Of a stretch of DNA of 64,000 bases, positions 25,339 through 33,638 are shown in pieces. Position 1 is the first letter of the stretch, and every line of letters starts with the position of its first letter. The DNA lies in assembly GCF_001613325.1 (NCBI RefSeq), contig NZ_BDCD01000011.1, positions 1 to 64,000 of the forward strand, given 5' to 3'. This stretch comes from Nocardia yamanashiensis NBRC 100130. Lineage in GTDB: Bacteria > Actinomycetota > Actinomycetes > Mycobacteriales > Mycobacteriaceae. The notes beneath the pieces are model-generated. The model searched no databases and was not told the origin of the DNA. It worked only from the letters and a program-made list of their open reading frames with translations. A program made the translations under genes and the position numbers.

Positions 25339-25491
25339 TCAGTCGTCGTCGCGGGTCTTCGCGGCCGGGGGTTTGCCTGTCACGCGGATGACCCCGGCGT
25401 CCAGGTCCAGGTCCAGCCGCGGGCGCACCGGTTCGCCGGTGCTGTCCGAGCTGTCGTCCTTCTCGATCTTCTTCCCGAAGAGTTCGCCCAT
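25339..25491 (-). CDS. Small acidic hypothetical protein
   Basis: 50 residues: MGELFGKKIEKDDSSDSTGEP, then RLDLDLDAGVIRVTGKPP and an acidic tail. GGAGG lies about ten bases before the ATG. No recognised domain; the LDLDAGVIRV stretch could form a short beta hairpin. It is divergent from the SRPBCC gene, with a shared promoter region carrying repeated TCCAATT sites. Real but of unknown function. Confidence 0.55.
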   Translation of the reverse strand: MGELFGKKIEKDDSSDSTGEPVRPRLDLDLDAGVIRVTGKPPAAKTRDDD

Positions 25492-25535
25492 GATGCCCAC
25501 GCCTCCACGATAGTGAGCGCCCCCACCTACCGCCG

Positions 25536-25580
25536 AATTGGAAGGGGTGCTCCAATTGATGTGAAGCGAACATTCCAATT
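25536..25580. promoter_or_regulatory. Three TCCAATT half-sites in a divergent promoter region
   Basis: AATTGGA at 25536-25542 faces TCCAATT at 25551-25557, forming an inverted repeat. A third TCCAATT lies at 25574-25580, just before the ribosome-binding site of the SRPBCC gene. Spacing of 23 bases between the two direct copies is about two helical turns. A repressor binding here is inference. Confidence 0.4.
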
Positions 25581-25595
25581 GAAAGGCGTTGTGTG

Positions 25596-26084
25596 ATGGA
25601 CGTAGTCAATGTGCACGCGCGCAAGCTCCCCGTTCCCGCCGGGAAGGTCGCCGACCTGCTGGAAACCTTCGGCAGCGGCGACGCCGACCGGGTCTGGCCG
25701 GGCCGCCCGTTCCCGGAGATGCGCGTCGAACAGCCCCTCGGCATCGGCGCGGAGGGCGGGCACGGCGGCGGCACCTACACGGTGGTCGGCTACCAGCCGG
25801 GCCGCTGGATTCGCTTCCGCTTCACCGGCGCTCCGGAGATGGCCGGCTTCCACGAGTTCACCATCGAGCCCATCGACGAGCAGACCACCGAACTGCGCCA
25901 CACCACCGCCATGCGCCTGCGCGGCCTCTTCCCGCTGCTGTGGCCGATCGCGATTCGCGCGCTGCACGACGCCTGCCTGGAAGCGCTGCTGGACCGCGTC
26001 GAGCGCGAACTCACCGGCGCGGTCCGGAAACCGCATCCGGTGGGCTGGTATCCGCGGCTGCTCTTCCGGCTCGGCGTGATGTGA
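25596..26084 (+). CDS. SRPBCC (START-like) superfamily protein
   Basis: 162 residues. Helix-grip pattern: MDVVNVHARKLPVPAGKVADLLETFGSGDADRVWP (1-35), YTVVGYQPGRWIRFRFTGAPEMAGFHEFTIEPIDEQTTELRHTTAMRLRG, and a long C-terminal helix (ALHDACLEALLDRVERELTG). These proteins bind hydrophobic ligands or act as cyclase/aromatase-like or polyketide-associated factors. GTG at 25593 and ATG at 25596 are adjacent candidates; GAAAGG serves either. Its relation to the sugar genes is not evident. Confidence 0.78.
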   Translation: MDVVNVHARKLPVPAGKVADLLETFGSGDADRVWPGRPFPEMRVEQPLGIGAEGGHGGGTYTVVGYQPGRWIRFRFTGAPEMAGFHEFTIEPIDEQTTELRHTTAMRLRGLFPLLWPIAIRALHDACLEALLDRVERELTGAVRKPHPVGWYPRLLFRLGVM

Positions 26085-26161
26085 AGTGAATTTGTTTCAA
26101 CATCTGGCCGACCGGCGCTCATCCCCGGGACACACCGCCGCCGGGATGGTATTACTTGCCG

Positions 26162-26332
26162 GTGGCATGGACTTTGCGGCTCAGCGAGAGTGAAGAGGCT
26201 GCGCTGACCGCGCAGGCGGTGATGGAAGGGCGATCCAAACAGGAGATCGTCCGCGACGCCCTCCGGACCTATCTGGAACGGCAGCGCGCCTGGGACGATT
26301 TCCTGTCCGACGATCCGGTCGTCTACGGATAG
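26162..26332 (+). CDS. Ribbon-helix-helix (CopG/VapB-like) small DNA-binding protein
   Basis: 56 residues from GTG. The opening WTLRLSESEEAALTAQAVMEG is a beta strand plus first helix, and RSKQEIVRDALRTYLERQR is the second helix of an RHH fold, as in VapB-type antitoxins. The C-terminal ~16 residues (WDDFLSDDPVVYG) resemble a toxin-neutralising tail. No toxin gene follows: the next gene converges on it and overlaps by ten bases. No strong ribosome-binding site is visible, so leaderless translation is possible. It could be an orphan antitoxin or a local regulator. Confidence 0.68.
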   Translation: MAWTLRLSESEEAALTAQAVMEGRSKQEIVRDALRTYLERQRAWDDFLSDDPVVYG

Positions 26333-27711
26333 TAGGTATCCCGCACCTCCGCGTAGCGCTGCCGGATCGCCGCCCCGAGACCGGCTGCCGCGGAATGGAA
26401 TTCGACGGCGGGCGGGGTCAGCCAGCGCGGCGGCCGCGGACCGCCGCGCAGCGCCCAGGCGGCTTGGCGGGCCGCGCCCAGCGCCACGTACTCACCCGGA
26501 TTCGGCACCGCCACCGTGCGCCCGAAAATGGTCGCCGCGGCATGCGCGATGAGCCGGGACCGCGACGCCCCGCCGATCAGCAGAATGCGGCGCGGCACCG
26601 TGGGCAGCCGGTCGAAGGCGTCGGCGATATTGCACAGCATGCCCTCGATGGCGGCCCGCGCCAGATGATGCGGGCGCATGGTGTGCGGTCGCAGCCCGTG
26701 CAGGCTGCCGGTGGCGTGCGGCAGGTTCGGCGTGCGCTCACCGGTCAGATAGGGCAGCAGGATCAACCCGTCGGCCCCCGCGGGCGATTGCGCCGCAAGC
26801 ACTTCCAGCCCGGACACGTCGGTGCCCAGCAGCACGGCGGTGGCATCCAGCACGCGCGCGGCATTGAGCGTGCAGACCAGCGGCAGATACGCCCCGGTGG
26901 CATCGGCGAAACCGTTGACCGCGCCGGAGGCGTCCGCGCTGGGCTGCGCGGCGCGGGTGAAGACCGTCCCGCTGGTGCCCAGCGACACCACCACATCGCC
27001 GTCCTCGATGCCCAGACCCAGTGCGGCGGCGGCATTGTCGCCGGTGCCCGCCGCGACCAACCGGCCGCCCGGGGTGTGCCCGGCCACCTCGGCGGGCGCC
27101 AGCACCCGCGGCAGCGCGGGCGTGCGGCCGCGAAAAGCCAAGGACAGCAGATCGGTTCGATAGTGCCCGCCCGCTGGTGACCAGTAGCCGGTGCCGGAGG
27201 CGTCACCGCGATCGGTGGTGGGCTCGGTGGCCGGATCGCCGCCGCGCAATTGCCAGGTCAGATAGTCGTGCGGCAGCATGACCCGCTGCGTCCGGTCGGC
27301 CAGTTCGGGTTCGTGGTCGGCGAACCAGCGCAGCTTGGCCACCGTATGCGCGGCCAGCGGCACCGAACCGACCGCGTCCGCCCAGGCCTGCGGGCCGCCC
27401 AGCTCGGCCACCAATTGCGCGGCGGCCTCGGCGGAGCGGGTGTCGTTCCACAGCAGCGCGTCCCGCACCGGATTGCCCGCCGCGTCCAGCACGATCAGGC
27501 CGTGCTGCTGCCCGGCCACCGCGATCGCCTCCACATCCCGCATCATGCGGTCGCAGGCGGTGCGCAAGGCGTCCCACCACAGGTACGGCGGCACCTCCGT
27601 CCCGTCCGGGTGCGGAATCTGCCGCTGCCGCAATACCGTTCCGGTATCGGCGTCGCACACCACCAACTTGCAGGACTGCGTGGACGAATCCACTCCGGCA
27701 ACGACCGTCAT
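26323..27711 (-). CDS. xylB: Xylulokinase
   Basis: 462 residues. GVDSSTQSCKLVVCD (6-20) and AVAGQQHGLIVLD (65-77, the QQHG substrate motif of xylulokinases), LLWNDTRS, VMLPHDYLTWQLRG, TEPTTDRGDASGTGYW and the C-terminal RRILLIGGASRSRLIAH establish XylB. It phosphorylates D-xylulose to xylulose 5-phosphate. The alcohol dehydrogenase gene ends 15 bases upstream in the same operon, a common pairing for xylitol or D-arabinitol use. Its 3' end overlaps the RHH gene. Confidence 0.9.
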   Translation of the reverse strand: MTVVAGVDSSTQSCKLVVCDADTGTVLRQRQIPHPDGTEVPPYLWWDALRTACDRMMRDVEAIAVAGQQHGLIVLDAAGNPVRDALLWNDTRSAEAAAQLVAELGGPQAWADAVGSVPLAAHTVAKLRWFADHEPELADRTQRVMLPHDYLTWQLRGGDPATEPTTDRGDASGTGYWSPAGGHYRTDLLSLAFRGRTPALPRVLAPAEVAGHTPGGRLVAAGTGDNAAAALGLGIEDGDVVVSLGTSGTVFTRAAQPSADASGAVNGFADATGAYLPLVCTLNAARVLDATAVLLGTDVSGLEVLAAQSPAGADGLILLPYLTGERTPNLPHATGSLHGLRPHTMRPHHLARAAIEGMLCNIADAFDRLPTVPRRILLIGGASRSRLIAHAAATIFGRTVAVPNPGEYVALGAARQAAWALRGGPRPPRWLTPPAVEFHSAAAGLGAAIRQRYAEVRDTYYP

Positions 27712-27726
27712 TGGCCCCTACCCGTC

Positions 27727-28737
27727 TTATCGCGCCGCCCGCCGCCCGGGGTGCAGCTGAATCTTGCGGCCGGTGCCCGCGCGGAAGGTGCGCAGCGCCT
27801 CGTCGAACTCGTCGAGCGAGAAGTCGTGGGTGATCATGGTTTCCGCGTCGATGACGCCTTCGCCCATGAGATCCACGGCCCGGCCGAAACTGTGCAGGAC
27901 CGCCATCGAACCCACGATGGTGATCTCGTCGTTGTAGATGCGGAACGGCGAGACCGCCGCCCGCGCCGTCGCCGCGGCGACGCCGAATTGCTGATAGGTG
28001 CCGCCCCGCCGAACCCGGGTCAGCCCGTCCTCCATAGCGGCCACCGAGCCGCTGCATTCGATGACGATCTCCCAGCCCTCGGGCCGGTCCAGATCGTCGG
28101 CGCCGACGGTGGCGGCGTCCGCGCCGAGCGTGCGCGCCACCGCGAGCCGGTTGGGATTGGTGTCCACCACCGATACCGAGGCCGCCCCGGCCGCGACGGC
28201 CAATTGCGTCATGAGCAGGCCCATGGTGCCCGCCCCGTAGATCAGATAGTGCGTGCCCAGTTGCCGGGGCAGCCGGTCGAATCCGTGCACGGCGCAGGAG
28301 AGCGGTTCCACCAATGCGCCGTGCGCGGCCGGGATATGCCCGGGTAGCCGATAACAGTTGGCGGTGGGCGCTTTCACGTATTCCGCCATGGCGCCGTCGA
28401 CGGTATCGCCGATGGCGCCCCAGTTCTCGCACAGATTTCCGCGCCCGATCGCGCAGTAATGACAGCGGCCGCAGAACAGCGAGGGATCGACCGCCACCCG
28501 ATCGCCCACCCGTACGCCGGCGGTTTCCGGGCCGAGTGCCACTACCTCCCCGGCGAATTCGTGTCCGGGCACGATGGGATAGGGCGTGGGCGGGAATTCC
28601 CCCTCGGTGATATGGATATCGGTTCCGCAAATCCCGACCGCGTCCACTCGTATCACCGCTTCGCCCGGACCGGGTGCGGGATCTGGGACAGTTTCGACCG
28701 AGAACCGGCCCGGCTTCTCGACGACCAACGCGCGCAT
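27727..28737 (-). CDS. Zinc-dependent medium-chain alcohol (polyol) dehydrogenase
   Basis: 336 residues. Catalytic zinc ligands Cys37 (GICGTDIH), His59 and Glu60 (PGHE); structural zinc cysteines 89, 92, 95 and 103 (CGRCHYCAIGRGNLC); Rossmann motif LIYGAGTMGLL. It resembles sorbitol/xylitol/arabinitol dehydrogenases. Followed by xylB, it would feed D-xylulose from a pentitol such as D-arabinitol or xylitol. The upstream gene on the same strand is the GH172-type enzyme, 79 bases away. Confidence 0.87.
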   Translation of the reverse strand: MRALVVEKPGRFSVETVPDPAPGPGEAVIRVDAVGICGTDIHITEGEFPPTPYPIVPGHEFAGEVVALGPETAGVRVGDRVAVDPSLFCGRCHYCAIGRGNLCENWGAIGDTVDGAMAEYVKAPTANCYRLPGHIPAAHGALVEPLSCAVHGFDRLPRQLGTHYLIYGAGTMGLLMTQLAVAAGAASVSVVDTNPNRLAVARTLGADAATVGADDLDRPEGWEIVIECSGSVAAMEDGLTRVRRGGTYQQFGVAAATARAAVSPFRIYNDEITIVGSMAVLHSFGRAVDLMGEGVIDAETMITHDFSLDEFDEALRTFRAGTGRKIQLHPGRRAAR

Positions 28738-28816
28738 AGTAATAACGATGCACCCGACTCCCGGGTAACCGGCGCTTTTTACCCAATAGCAATCGAATGG
28801 TCAGGGAAATAGGGGA

Positions 28817-29824
28817 TCAGGGGAGCGATCGATACCAGAAGGCGGTCGTCGCCACGTGCGCGTGATCGAGGGGTAGGTAGTGCCCGTCCTCGCGCCAGCC
28901 CAGCGCCTGCACGGTGGCGCGCAGTCCGGTGTCGAAACAGATGGGGTCGGGAATGTGCCAGCGGTACATGCCGAATCGCTGGTGCGGTTCGTAGATGCGG
29001 TCGCGCGGCTGCACCTGCACCAGGCCCAGATATGGGGTGGAGTAGGGCAGTTGCGCGCCGTTGAGATCGAAATTCCAAGCGCCGCCGAAATAGTCCTCGG
29101 TGCCGGTGCCGCAGATGGTCGGGAATTCGGAGTCGTCGTCCAGATAGAACTTCAGCTCGCCCTCGCCCCACCAGCCCGGAACGCGGGGTTCGATGGCGAG
29201 ATACGTTCCGGCATAACGGCCCGGACCGCCGGCGACTTCGACGATGGGATGCACGGCCGGATTTCCGAGTGGATCGCTGCACCGCCAGAGTGCGTGCAGA
29301 TAGCCGGAAGTGTCCGGAACATCCTCTTCCAGATAGGTGATCTGATAGTAAACAGGTACCGACCGGTCGGAGCCATTGTGCAGGGTGATCAAGGCGTGCG
29401 AGCGGAACGGCATGGGCCAGTAGCTGTTCAGGCCGCCCGCCGGGGCCACCACGATCAGCTGCGAATTCACCAGCGCCAGCTGATCCCAGCCATTGCAGAA
29501 GAAGTCGCCCAGCGGCACCGCCACCGCGGGTTCGGGGCTGCCGTCCCAATGCATCTGGAGGGTGAAGTGCCGCAGCAGCGTGCGGTCGGTGGTGAGCCAC
29601 AGATGCCGGATCACACCGGGGCCGGAAATATCGGCGAGCGTGGCGGTTTCACCCGGCGCCAGGTCGATGGACGGTGAAACCTTCCAGCCCCGGCCCAATC
29701 CCGCCGCCGCGAACGCCCCGGTACCGGCGATGGCGCGGCCACCCGCCCCGGGCGCGCCGGTCGGATTCTCCGCGCTGACCGAGCGGGTGCGCCGCCCATC
29801 GAGCTGCCAGATCTCGTGCACCAT
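28817..29824 (-). CDS. DUF2961 / GH172-family glycoside hydrolase
   Basis: 335 residues. SAENPTGAPGAGG (17-29), WLTTD, GDFFCNGWDQLALVNSQL, YWPMPF, WWGEGE (218-223) and GTGTEDYFGGAWNF (239-252) are the DUF2961 signatures; the family's catalytic glutamates lie in the last two. Characterised GH172 members act on D-fructofuranosides and, in some cases, on the D-arabinofuranose of mycobacterial arabinan. No signal peptide follows the ATG at 29824, so it would act inside the cell. Upstream in-frame extension to 29899 has no typical signal either. Operonic with a polyol dehydrogenase and xylulokinase, suggesting a pentose-containing substrate. Confidence 0.83.
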   Translation of the reverse strand: MVHEIWQLDGRRTRSVSAENPTGAPGAGGRAIAGTGAFAAAGLGRGWKVSPSIDLAPGETATLADISGPGVIRHLWLTTDRTLLRHFTLQMHWDGSPEPAVAVPLGDFFCNGWDQLALVNSQLIVVAPAGGLNSYWPMPFRSHALITLHNGSDRSVPVYYQITYLEEDVPDTSGYLHALWRCSDPLGNPAVHPIVEVAGGPGRYAGTYLAIEPRVPGWWGEGELKFYLDDDSEFPTICGTGTEDYFGGAWNFDLNGAQLPYSTPYLGLVQVQPRDRIYEPHQRFGMYRWHIPDPICFDTGLRATVQALGWREDGHYLPLDHAHVATTAFWYRSLP

Positions 29825-29925
29825 GCGAATTTTCGCATGCGCATCGGCTATATGTCTGCGGACATGCCAGAACACGACAATGCCGGCGCCGCCCCACACG
29901 CGACACCGGCATCCGAACCGGCTGC

Positions 29926-30858
29926 TTATCCGAACGGACCGGACCGCTCGACCAGCCGGTAGGTGAGCTTGCCCGTCACATCGCCGTTGAGGCCCAGACC
30001 CTGCTGCACGAACGTGGCCATCGAACCGTAGGAGGCGTTGATCTGGTTCAGCGCCGCGTCCAGGAATTCCCGCTGCACGCCGAGCACCGGCTCGAACAGC
30101 GTCCGGTCCTGCACCAGGCCCTGCGCCACCAGCGCGTCCAGGGTGGCCTTGTTGCTGGCGGCCAGCTTGTCGTTGGACAGCAGGTAGTTGGCGTAGATGT
30201 CGTTGTTCGAGGTGCCCAGGATGCTCATCAGGATCGCGGTCAGCACGCCTGTGCGGTCCTTACCCTGCGTGCAGTGGTACAGCACCGGGCCGTTGGCGTC
30301 GGCGATGCTCCGCAGCGCGGTCGCCAGCTGCTGCCGCGTGGTCGCGTCCGTGATCATCCACTTGTAGTAGTCGACCATGTACTTCACGGCCTTGCCGTCA
30401 CCGAGCACCTGCTGCTGGTACGCCGGGCCGCCCTGCACGGCCTTGGCGAAGAACAGGTAGAAGTCGTTGGCCGGATCGTAGATCGGCAACGTCTGCACCG
30501 GGATCGAGGCCGGGATCTTGTCCGGGTTGGCCGCCCGCTCGGTCGGCGAACGGAGATCGATGATGTTGGTGATGCCGGCGGAGACCAGCGCCTGCTGATC
30601 GGCGTCGGTGAGGCGGTTCAGGGCGTCGGTGCGGTACACCAGGCCCGGCTTGATCTTGCCCGCGGTGGCCGAAACCCCGCCGATGTCACGGGCGTTCGGG
30701 GCGGCCTGCAACGCCAGCGGGGCATTGGCCGGAGCCTGGTGTGCGATGCCGGGGACGGCCGGGGCGGCGAACGCGGGTGTGACCGCGATCGGGCCCGCGG
30801 CCAGGAGTACGGCGGCAACACCGGTGAGGGTGCCGCGTACAGCGCGCGAATACGTCAC
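29926..30858 (-). CDS. Secreted PtpB-like tyrosine phosphatase
   Basis: 310 residues. A Sec signal peptide (basic N-terminus, core TLTGVAAVLLAAGPIAV, cleavage near AFA-AP at 31) is followed by NARDIGGVSAT (55-65), YRTDALNRLTDAD, NIIDLRSPTERAANPDKIP and the P-loop HCTQGKDRTG (195-204; Cys196, Arg202). Secreted phosphatases of this family include M. tuberculosis PtpB. GAAAGGAAT eight bases before GTG 30858 selects the start; the longer in-frame version would bury the signal. Substrates may be extracellular phosphoproteins, phosphoinositides or host targets; unknown. Confidence 0.87.
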   Translation of the reverse strand: MTYSRAVRGTLTGVAAVLLAAGPIAVTPAFAAPAVPGIAHQAPANAPLALQAAPNARDIGGVSATAGKIKPGLVYRTDALNRLTDADQQALVSAGITNIIDLRSPTERAANPDKIPASIPVQTLPIYDPANDFYLFFAKAVQGGPAYQQQVLGDGKAVKYMVDYYKWMITDATTRQQLATALRSIADANGPVLYHCTQGKDRTGVLTAILMSILGTSNNDIYANYLLSNDKLAASNKATLDALVAQGLVQDRTLFEPVLGVQREFLDAALNQINASYGSMATFVQQGLGLNGDVTGKLTYRLVERSGPFG

Positions 30859-30915
30859 TAGCGATATTCCTTTCCAAAACGGACCGGGCAGTGGGTGCCC
30901 GGCCCGGGTCACAAC

Positions 30916-30948
30916 CGAACGCCGCACCGGATTGCGGCGCGGCGTTCG
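30916..30948 (-). terminator. Hairpin downstream of the epimerase/swivel gene
   Basis: Perfect 10-bp stem CGAACGCCGC (30916-30925) with its complement (30939-30948) and a 13-base loop. About 140 bases beyond the upstream gene's stop on the minus strand and 60 bases before the PTP start, so it could instead be a 5' UTR structure. Confidence 0.45.
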
Positions 30949-31021
30949 AAGTCGGCCGCGGCGACATTGCCGCCGCGGGGTAGCGGAACGGGATACAGCG
31001 GGCGAACTCCCGGCGCGGGTC

Positions 31022-31032
31022 CCGGTGAGCGG
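31022..31032 (-). repeat. CCGYTSACCGG motif, copy 2
   Basis: Minus strand reads CCGCTCACCGGGAC, followed by a GCCGGG block. Upstream of the secreted PTP gene. See findings. Confidence 0.4.
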
Positions 31033-31086
31033 TGTCGCTCTTGCGGATCGGGCGGTGACCCCGGTGGATCGCCGCCCGGGCCCGCA

Positions 31087-33471
31087 TCAGTCGGCGTCGG
31101 CCAGCAGGGTGATGGTGCCGGCGGCGCCGTCCACCCGGACCCGCTGTCCGTCGCTGAGGCTGGTGCTCGCGGTCTTGGTGTCCACCACGCAGGGGACCCC
31201 GAACTCGCGGGCCACGATGGCGGCATGCGAGGCGGCGCCGCCGATATCGGTGACCACCGCGCCCGCGTAGCCGAACATGGCGGTGTGGCCGGTGTCGGTC
31301 ACCGAGGCGACCAGGATGTCGCCGGGCTCGATATCGTCGTCGAGGGACAGCACCCGCTTGACGGTGCCCTCCACCACGCCCGGGCTGACGCCCAGACCGG
31401 TCAGGGTGCCGCCGATCGGCAGCGCGCCGGAGACCTCTTCCGGCTCCCATTCACCGTTCACCACATCGGGCATGCGCACGCCCTGGTAGCGGGTGCGCTC
31501 GGCGCGGCGGCGGGCCACCCGTTCCTTCAGATCGGCCGGGGCCCACAGGATCTCGTCGAGGGTCAGGAACGCCGAATCCTCGATCTCGGTGAGCCTGCCG
31601 GCCTTGATCAGGCGGGCGGCGCGCTCCTGGGTGGCCAGGCGCAGGCAGTTGGTGACGCGCACCACGGCATCGCGGGCGCGTTCGCGGTAGACGGTCGCGC
31701 CGACGGCCATCTTGGCGGTGCGCGAGGTCGGGTCCGGCACCGGTTCGCGGTGCGGCGCGGGCATTTCCGCGGCCCGGCCGGCGGCGGTCACCAGCAGTTC
31801 CGGGCGATCGCCGAAGGTGGCGTTGATGAGCTCGCACTCACCCGGGCCGCGATGGCCGATCCGGGCCAGTTCCTCGTCCAGGGCCCGGGCGAACTCGGGC
31901 GACTTCTCGCGCGCGGCGGCCACGTCACCGGACTTGGCGACGCCCTGCAGACCGGAATCCTTGCGGCACAGGGCCGCCAGGCGCTCCACGGCCAGCATGG
32001 TCTTGGCCGACTCCAGGCGCTCCAGGTTGATCTTGACTTCGCCCTTGTGGGCGGCGGTGGCGGCGCCGGTCATCATGACGCCGATGGAAGCGGCCTGCCA
32101 CGCCTGGTTCAGGCGGTCGCGCCACAGCAGGGCGCGGGCGTGCAGCTGCTCATCGGTCAGCTCGGCGATACCGTCGCGGTCGATGGCCTCCGCGTGCGCG
32201 GCGGCATTGATCAGCTCGGCGGTCTTGGCGTAGCTCATGGCGGTGCGGGCGACCCGGCCCATCGCCTTGAAAGTGCCCGCGCGCTTGGCCATTCCGGTCG
32301 GCATGGCGGGGCGGCCCTTGGGGTGTAGCTCCACATCGCCGATGGCGCCGTACACGTCGCGGCGCACGCTCTCCTCGTCCCATCCGGGCATGTTCTCGGC
32401 CGAGAAGACGCCGATCGAGGCATTGATGTACATGTGATGCCCGAGCACGCCGGTGACCCGGGAAACCCAGTGCTCCAACGCGATTCCCTCGATGGCGATC
32501 ATATTGCCCATGGCCTCGTTGCCGAGCCGGATGGCACCCGCTTGCAGATCGATGGTCAGCGGGGTGAGCGGGCCGGGCAGCGCCTCGGAGGTATTGGTGG
32601 CGGTGAACACCGGGATGCGGTCGTCGATGAGATCGTCGAACTCGCCCTGAAGACCCTCCGGCGCACCGGATTTCAGCGCGTAACCGTCGGAGGTGGGCGC
32701 GTTCTGCGGCACCACGTGCGCGGGCAGCGGGATCGCGCCGGTGCGGCTGCGGAACCCGGAACCGGCCGCCTTGCGCCCGTGCAGGCCGCGCGCCACATCG
32801 ACGATCACTTCGTTGGCGGTCCAGCCGTAGCGGAAGCCCCACTCCTCGCGGGCCGCGGTGGTGTCCAGGCGCGGCCGGTTCGCCGCCGACTTGGGCAGCC
32901 ACGGCGTGTACTTCACGCCCGCCTCGCGCAGGATCCGCTTCACCTCGACGCCGGAAACCTCACCGGGAGCGGCCAATTCGACGATGCCGCTGCGCTGCGA
33001 CAGCGCGGCCTGCACCAGGAAGCGCTCCAGATCGTCGTAGTGCAGCACCTGGAAGCCGTCCTTGCCGGCGGTCAGCGATTCGAGCGTGCGCCAGCCGGCG
33101 CCGTCGATGCGGCGACCGGCGACCAGCGCGGTCCGCACGATCAGCGCGTCGGCTCCGCTCGCGGTGACGGCGCGCTCGACCGAATCCTGGCCCGCCGCAA
33201 CGGGAACCACCAGCCGCACCCCGGCTTCGGCGGCCGCCTGCGCGATACCGGCCACCGCATTGCCCGCCAGGTGCACCACGGCGTCCACGCCCGTGACGGC
33301 CCGCGCGCAGGTCCGGGCGTCGGCCGGATCGCCGACGGTCTGCTCGACCCGCGGATCGACATAGCGATCCCGCTGCCGGTCCAGCCCCGTGACCTCGTGC
33401 CCGGCCGCCAGCAGCATGCGCGCCACGGCCTTTCCGCTGGGCTCGGTGACCCCGGTGACCAGAATCCGCAT
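31087..33471 (-). CDS. NAD-epimerase / PEP-utilising swivel-domain fusion protein
   Basis: 794 residues. Residues 1-235 form an extended-SDR/epimerase domain (MRILVTGVTEPSGKAVARML, VDAVVHLAGNAVAG). The middle (~260-680) is helical and includes GPLTPLTIDLQAG, like the substrate domain of rifampin phosphotransferase/PEP-synthase-like proteins. Residues ~690-794 are the phosphohistidine swivel domain with DIGGAASHAAIVAREFGVPCVV (His749). There is no ATP-grasp, so it cannot autophosphorylate by the usual route. A Mycobacterium homologue with the same epimerase/PEP-utiliser fusion is known (I recall Rv2047c). Divergent from the flavoprotein gene. Function unknown. Confidence 0.83.
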   Translation of the reverse strand: MRILVTGVTEPSGKAVARMLLAAGHEVTGLDRQRDRYVDPRVEQTVGDPADARTCARAVTGVDAVVHLAGNAVAGIAQAAAEAGVRLVVPVAAGQDSVERAVTASGADALIVRTALVAGRRIDGAGWRTLESLTAGKDGFQVLHYDDLERFLVQAALSQRSGIVELAAPGEVSGVEVKRILREAGVKYTPWLPKSAANRPRLDTTAAREEWGFRYGWTANEVIVDVARGLHGRKAAGSGFRSRTGAIPLPAHVVPQNAPTSDGYALKSGAPEGLQGEFDDLIDDRIPVFTATNTSEALPGPLTPLTIDLQAGAIRLGNEAMGNMIAIEGIALEHWVSRVTGVLGHHMYINASIGVFSAENMPGWDEESVRRDVYGAIGDVELHPKGRPAMPTGMAKRAGTFKAMGRVARTAMSYAKTAELINAAAHAEAIDRDGIAELTDEQLHARALLWRDRLNQAWQAASIGVMMTGAATAAHKGEVKINLERLESAKTMLAVERLAALCRKDSGLQGVAKSGDVAAAREKSPEFARALDEELARIGHRGPGECELINATFGDRPELLVTAAGRAAEMPAPHREPVPDPTSRTAKMAVGATVYRERARDAVVRVTNCLRLATQERAARLIKAGRLTEIEDSAFLTLDEILWAPADLKERVARRRAERTRYQGVRMPDVVNGEWEPEEVSGALPIGGTLTGLGVSPGVVEGTVKRVLSLDDDIEPGDILVASVTDTGHTAMFGYAGAVVTDIGGAASHAAIVAREFGVPCVVDTKTASTSLSDGQRVRVDGAAGTITLLADAD

Positions 33472-33560
33472 TGACTCTCCTCCTCATGAAGCGCCCCCAA
33501 CCACAAGTGACGCCGTTCACACACCATCGGTGGTAGGCAGGCCCGGCACGGGTCGCAGTC

Positions 33561-33571
33561 CCGGTCAACGG
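33561..33571 (-). repeat. CCGYTSACCGG motif, copy 3
   Basis: Minus strand reads TCCCGTTGACCGGGACT, a palindrome with a 5-base centre, in the divergent promoter region of the epimerase fusion and the flavoprotein. See findings. Confidence 0.45.
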
Positions 33572-33638
33572 GATCACCGAGTCGCTCAGCAAGATGCGGC
33601 GCTAGGGCAGCCCCGGTCGGGCGGGCACCGTCGTACCC

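Noticed and set aside
26085..26332. Complete toxin-antitoxin locus
   Set aside because: Only the RHH antitoxin-like gene is present; downstream DNA is the convergent xylB gene and no PIN or RelE-type frame fits.
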